Shown piece by piece: positions 6,658 to 9,403 of a DNA stretch of 9,403 bases. Within the stretch, counting starts at the first letter, position 1. Each line of letters starts with the position of its first letter. A program made the translations under genes and the position numbers. The DNA is from CAYJHC01 sp964370075 (lineage in GTDB: Bacteria; Bacillota; Clostridia; Peptostreptococcales; Anaerovoracaceae), in contig CAYJHC010000076.1 of assembly GCA_964370075.1 (NCBI GenBank), positions 1 to 9,403 on the forward strand, in the 5' to 3' direction. Below the pieces are notes generated by a model. The model had not been told where the DNA came from. It did not search any database and was given only the letters and a program-made list of their open reading frames with translations.

Positions 6658-6681
6658 TTATATATTGAATTATATATTGAA
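6658..6681. repeat. two tandem 12-bp direct repeats
   Basis: TTATATATTGAA occurs twice without a gap (6658-6669 and 6670-6681) in the leader of the dtxR-like gene. It could be a pair of same-face protein sites about one helical turn apart, or simple slippage in AT-rich DNA. Confidence 0.8.
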
Positions 6682-6788
6682 AGTCTATACTATACTATTG
6701 TAGTGAAAACACTTCCGATATCAAGAATCTGTTCAAAGAGCTATCCAATTAGTTCGGAAAAATCTAAACATCAATGAAAGGAATAATG

Positions 6789-7154
6789 ATGAAAATACTA
6801 GAATCTTCAGAAAACTATTTAGAAACTATACTTTTATTGCAAAAAAGAAAAGGTAGCGTAAGATCCATTGACATTGCAAAAGAACTGTCTTTTTCAAAAG
6901 CAAGTGTTAGTGTAGCTATGAAACAACTAAGAGAAAACGATTACATTGTAATTGAAGATAGCGGAAATATTAATCTGTTGCCTAAAGGGTTAATAATTGC
7001 TGAAAAAATGTATGAAAGGCATATTGTTCTAACATCTTTTTTAGAAAAGCTAGGAGTTGAGCCTGATACGGCAAAGGAAGATGCTTGTAAAATTGAGCAT
7101 ATAATTAGTAATGAGACCTTTGATGCATTAAAGGCTCTTACCTCTAGGATTTAG
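6789..7154 (+). CDS. DtxR/MntR-family metal-dependent transcriptional regulator
   Basis: The 121-residue product has the winged-helix domain of the DtxR/MntR family (about 5-68: ENYLETILLLQKRKGSVRSI, then SFSKASVSVAMKQLRENDYI) and a dimerisation/metal helix region ending near 117. It lacks the SH3-like third domain, like MntR. By alignment with B. subtilis MntR, the metal ligands are E12 (MntR E11), H78 (H77), E103 and H104 (E102, H103). The MntR D8 position is N9 and the E99 position is C100; cysteine there is the state found in iron-type DtxR. Metal preference is therefore uncertain, with some lean to iron. The start at 6789 is preferred because AAAGGA (6777-6782) sits six bases before it; an ATG at 6774 overlaps that region and has no site of its own. 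It is divergent from arginase and has a single-gene terminator candidate downstream. No transporter target gene is adjacent. Confidence 0.85.
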   Translation: MKILESSENYLETILLLQKRKGSVRSIDIAKELSFSKASVSVAMKQLRENDYIVIEDSGNINLLPKGLIIAEKMYERHIVLTSFLEKLGVEPDTAKEDACKIEHIISNETFDALKALTSRI

Positions 7155-7266
7155 CGCTATACCACTTAGGGAGGCAACTAAATGTAGCATTGAATTTTTA
7201 ATGGTTAACGTCAAATAGTACTAGTTATTACACTTTAACGGTTACTCGATGTGCTTCTCTTTGAAG

Positions 7267-7309
7267 ATTTTACCCTCTCGAAAGATGGTGAAATATAGTT
7301 TATTTTTTT
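7267..7309 (+). terminator. probable intrinsic terminator after the dtxR-like gene
   Basis: ATTTTACC (7267-7274) pairs with GGTGAAAT (7287-7294) with one wobble. An inner TCT/AGA pair closes a CGAA loop across a single C-T mismatch. A seven-T run follows at 7303-7309, eight bases after the stem, which is further than ideal. Confidence 0.5.
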
Positions 7310-7368
7310 GTAGTATTAGACAAAAAAAATATATATTTTAGGAATTTACAACTTATTTTATCTAAAAA

Positions 7369-7409
7369 ATAGCACTAAGTATTGACAATATTATCCATAG
7401 TGCTATACT
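7369..7409 (+). promoter_or_regulatory. promoter for nhaC overlapped by an inverted-repeat operator
   Basis: TTGACA (7382-7387, perfect) and TATACT (7404-7409, five of six) are 16 bases apart. A perfect 9-bp inverted repeat, ATAGCACTA (7369-7377) and TAGTGCTAT (7398-7406), brackets the -35 and overlaps the -10. A protein bound to it would block RNA polymerase. The predicted start near 7416 leaves a leader of about 338 bases to nhaC, unusually long. Confidence 0.6.
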
Positions 7410-7466
7410 CTAATATATCAGTGAGTTGTCATACTATTTTACACATTTTAATTGTATAGCGGTAAT

Positions 7467-7639
7467 AATAGCTTGCAAAAGTATACACAGCTTCTTGGAT
7501 TTCAACTTTAAAATTCACACAGTTTTAACTATATAATAACGTACTAGGCTCCAACCTATACTAAGCTATTGCTTCTTTATTAAATTTGCTTGACTAGTTT
7601 TTCAACAATTTTAGAACACTATTTTAAGAATAAGCAATA
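7467..7639 (+). promoter_or_regulatory. structured nhaC leader, candidate cis-regulatory RNA
   Basis: The 599-base stretch 7155-7753 has no credible gene; this is its most structured part. AATAGCTT (7467-7474) and AGTATA (7480-7485), separated by a five-base bulge, pair with the continuous arm 7557-7570 (TATACTAAGCTATT), giving 14 pairs. Inside lie TTGGA/TCCAA (7495-7499 with 7550-7554) and an 8-pair hairpin, TTAAAATT/AGTTTTAA with loop CACAC (7508-7528). The closing arm overlaps TATTGCTT (7567-7574), which is perfectly complementary to AAGCAATA (7632-7639). The outer stem and this downstream helix therefore compete for 7567-7570. Such exclusive pairing is typical of riboswitch-like leaders. 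I do not recognise a known class, and AT-rich DNA gives chance pairings. Confidence 0.4.
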
Positions 7640-7682
7640 CAAATAATAATAAATATCTTCTGATTCTTATTACTATATTTAA

Positions 7683-7695
7683 GATTGGACCAATC
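7683..7695 (+). repeat. 13-bp palindrome followed by a T-rich run before the nhaC ribosome site
   Basis: GATTGGACCAATC is a perfect 6+6 inverted repeat around one A. Sequence rich in T, including five- and six-T runs, follows to about 7728. In RNA it could form a weak five-pair hairpin before a U-rich tract, resembling an attenuator. As DNA it could be an operator. AGGAGG for nhaC follows at 7741-7746. Confidence 0.4.
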
Positions 7696-7753
7696 GTTAC
7701 TTTTGAATTGTTTATTTTTATTTTTTAGTTTAATTATATAAGGAGGAAAAAAC

Positions 7754-9244
7754 ATGGGTAGAAAAATACCTGGGTGGCAAGTGGCTATTGTAATGATTTT
7801 TACAATAATCTCATTCATGTATGCTATGGACATGCTTACACTAATTACTGGCGTTGAGGCCTTAGCTAGTGGATATGGAGAGCTACACATCCCACTTATA
7901 CTTTCAGCAATATTTGCTGGACTTGTAGCAGTACTTAATGGTTACAAATGGACTTACTTAGAGGCCGGTATTATGGCTTCAATTAACAGATCTATGCAGG
8001 CAATGCTAATACTAATGGTAGTTGGTATGCTAATTGGATCTTGGATCGCTGCTGGTATTGTACCTGCAATGATTTACTATGGGCTATCAATTTTAAGCCC
8101 TGGAATATTCCTATTTGCTGGTTGTATCTTGTGTAGTATAGTTGCTTTAGCGACAGGATCTTCATGGACTACTGCTGGTACAATTGGTATAGCACTTATC
8201 GGTATTGGTTCTGGCCTAGGAATTGATCCAGCAATGACAGCTGGTGCAATTGTATCTGGAGCATACTTTGGTGACAAAATGTCTCCGCTATCAGATACTA
8301 CTAACCTAGCTCCTGCAGTTGCTGGTTCAAATTTATTTGATCACATCAGACACATGCTTTGGACTGTTACACCATCCCTATTAATAGCACTAATTATTTA
8401 TTTCGTACTAGGAATGGGTGCAGAAGAAGCTAGTTTAACTGCTGTAACTCAAATGCAAACAGAATTAGGTGACTTATTTAATATTAATCTTGCACTACTA
8501 ATTCCACCACTACTAGTAATCATAATTGTTGCACTTAAGCTGCCAGCTTTACCTGGACTTATTGCAGGTGTATTACTAGGTTGCATATTCGGAAGTATTT
8601 TCCAAGGAATCCACTTTAGCGACTGGTTCTCAATAGTTCACTACGGCTTTGCTTTCGCTGAAGATGCATCTGTTTCCGACCAGCTTATTGAACTTTTAAA
8701 CAGAGGTGGTATGGACTCTATGCTTTGGACAGTTAATCTAATTATCTGTGCTATGGTCTTTGGTGGTATAATGGATGCGTCAGGAATGCTTGGTTCACTT
8801 GCAACTGGTTTACTTAAGCTTGCAAGAAACACTGGTTCTCTAGTAACTGTTACAGCTATTAGCTGCGTTGCTGTTAATGTCTTGGCGGCAGACCAATATC
8901 TATCTATCATCCTTCCTGGAAGAATGTACAAAGAAGCCTATGAAGATAGAAGATTAGCTCCAGAAAACTTATCTAGAGCTCTAGAAGATACTGGAACAAT
9001 CACTTCAAACTTAATACCTTGGAACACTTGCGGTGTAACAATGGCGAGTTTCCTAGGAGTTGGGCAGTGGGGTGCTGGAGGTTATGCGCCATATGCATTT
9101 TTATGCTGGATTAACCCACTAGTATCTATATTCTATGGATTCACTGGAATTTCTATGAAGAAGATGTCAGAGGAGGAATACCAAGCAATTCTTGTTCAAA
9201 GAGCTGCTGAGAAAGCTGCTGAAAAAGCAGATTTAGAAGGATAA
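7754..9244 (+). CDS. nhaC: NhaC-family Na+/H+ antiporter
   Basis: The 496-residue polytopic membrane protein has about a dozen hydrophobic segments and belongs to the NhaC ion transporter family (TC 2.A.35). These usually exchange cytoplasmic Na+ for external H+; relatives carry malate/lactate (MleN) or amino acids (LysW, MetT). Family signatures are GSSWTTAGTIGIALIGIG (135-152), GDKMSPLSDTTNLAP (173-187) and EDTGTITSNLIPWNTCG (411-427). The length is normal and no break is seen. The C-terminus ends in an alanine-, glutamate- and lysine-rich tail in the cytoplasm or at the membrane face. AGGAGG (7741-7746) sits seven bases before the ATG. The gene looks richer in GC and more uniform in codon choice (GCT, GGT, ACT, CTA) than its neighbours, as expected for a well-expressed gene. 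A long leader precedes it and a strong terminator follows, so it is probably monocistronic. The amino-acid-catabolic surroundings leave open an amino-acid substrate. Confidence 0.88.
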   Translation: MGRKIPGWQVAIVMIFTIISFMYAMDMLTLITGVEALASGYGELHIPLILSAIFAGLVAVLNGYKWTYLEAGIMASINRSMQAMLILMVVGMLIGSWIAAGIVPAMIYYGLSILSPGIFLFAGCILCSIVALATGSSWTTAGTIGIALIGIGSGLGIDPAMTAGAIVSGAYFGDKMSPLSDTTNLAPAVAGSNLFDHIRHMLWTVTPSLLIALIIYFVLGMGAEEASLTAVTQMQTELGDLFNINLALLIPPLLVIIIVALKLPALPGLIAGVLLGCIFGSIFQGIHFSDWFSIVHYGFAFAEDASVSDQLIELLNRGGMDSMLWTVNLIICAMVFGGIMDASGMLGSLATGLLKLARNTGSLVTVTAISCVAVNVLAADQYLSIILPGRMYKEAYEDRRLAPENLSRALEDTGTITSNLIPWNTCGVTMASFLGVGQWGAGGYAPYAFLCWINPLVSIFYGFTGISMKKMSEEEYQAILVQRAAEKAAEKADLEG

Positions 9245-9283
9245 TCTAAAGTTAGTAAACTTAAAATAAAAAATAAGTGATAG

Positions 9284-9314
9284 GCGCCAGTATCAACTGG
9301 CGCTTTTCATTTTT
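9284..9314 (+). terminator. strong intrinsic terminator of nhaC
   Basis: GCGCCAGT (9284-9291) and ACTGGCGC (9296-9303) form a perfect eight-pair GC-rich stem with loop ATCA, followed immediately by TTTTCATTTTT. It begins about 40 bases after the nhaC stop. Confidence 0.93.
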
Positions 9315-9345
9315 CCTTTAACCCCCAAAATAGCTTACATCTAAT

Positions 9346-9403
9346 GGTTCTATGTCAAATGTTGGGGTGGAGCTAAAAAACAAACAAATTCTGTAATGGA
9401 GAT
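9346..9403 (+). mobile_element. possible left end of an ISL3-like insertion sequence, truncated by the window
   Basis: GGTTCTATGTCAAATG begins at 9346 and resembles my recollection of ISL3-family terminal repeats (GG-[CT]-TCT-x-T-GTCAA type). AT-rich DNA lies just outside, and a GGAG at 9398-9401 in the last bases could be the ribosome site of a transposase starting just beyond the edge. Neither the transposase nor the other end is visible, so this stays a suggestion. CCCCAA (9323-9328) / TTGGGG and TAGCT / AGCTA pairs also span this border. Confidence 0.35.

Noticed and set aside
7155..7753. Lysine riboswitch or T-box before the NhaC-family gene
   Set aside because: Lysine-transporting NhaC relatives can carry an L-box, so I looked for its conserved AGAGG-GC core and for the T-box GGTGG-ACCGCG sequence. 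Neither is present.
7624..7890. 88-codon open frame on the minus strand overlapping the nhaC start
   Set aside because: It covers the nhaC ribosome site and N-terminus in antisense, and its sequence is low-complexity where it leaves the gene.
1..9403. CRISPR array, tRNA or rRNA genes
   Set aside because: No spaced repeat array and no cloverleaf or rRNA-like sequence was seen on either strand.

Overview
The base composition is strongly AT-rich, intergenic spacers are AT-dense, and Shine-Dalgarno sequences are strong and purine-rich. Several enzymes are typical of anaerobes, notably a flavin reductase-rubredoxin fusion of the 'high molecular weight rubredoxin' type. Together these suggest a low-GC anaerobic Firmicute of the Clostridia. 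An NhaC antiporter would suit a saline or alkaline habitat. No assignment below that level is possible from the window alone.

Layout. (1) 1-326, minus: the N-terminal part of a THUMP-domain rRNA methyltransferase, cut by the window edge. (2) 508-2743, plus: a threonine aldolase-family lyase followed by a LOR/SDH-type (TIGR00300-like) ornithine cyclodeaminase candidate, closed by a bidirectional terminator. (3) 5277-2849, minus: a three-gene run of Hrb-like flavin reductase-rubredoxin, a small lipoprotein, and a membrane-anchored protein whose N-terminus resembles HutD/Ves. A good sigma-A-type promoter precedes it. (4) 6412-5510, minus: arginase, with a near-perfect promoter. (5) 6789-7154, plus: a short DtxR/MntR-family metalloregulator, divergent from arginase. 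(6) 7155-7753: a 599-base gene-free stretch holding a terminator, a promoter inside an inverted repeat, and a long leader with competing helices. (7) 7754-9244, plus: an NhaC-family antiporter ending in a strong terminator. (8) About 9346 to the window end: what looks like the outer end of an insertion sequence.

How the genes may work together. Arginase would turn arginine into ornithine and urea. The LOR/SDH protein would turn ornithine into proline and ammonia. Threonine aldolase would release glycine from threonine. Proline and glycine are the two classic electron acceptors of Stickland fermentation, so the window reads as an amino-acid-catabolism neighbourhood. Arginase is a manganese enzyme and is divergent from a DtxR/MntR-type regulator, which makes metal-linked control plausible but unproven.

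The most interesting unexplained items are the nhaC leader (two mutually exclusive helices, possible cis-regulatory RNA), the HutD-like domain joined to a two-helix membrane anchor, and an 18-bp palindrome before the threonine aldolase whose half-site recurs just after the predicted start of the dtxR-like transcript.
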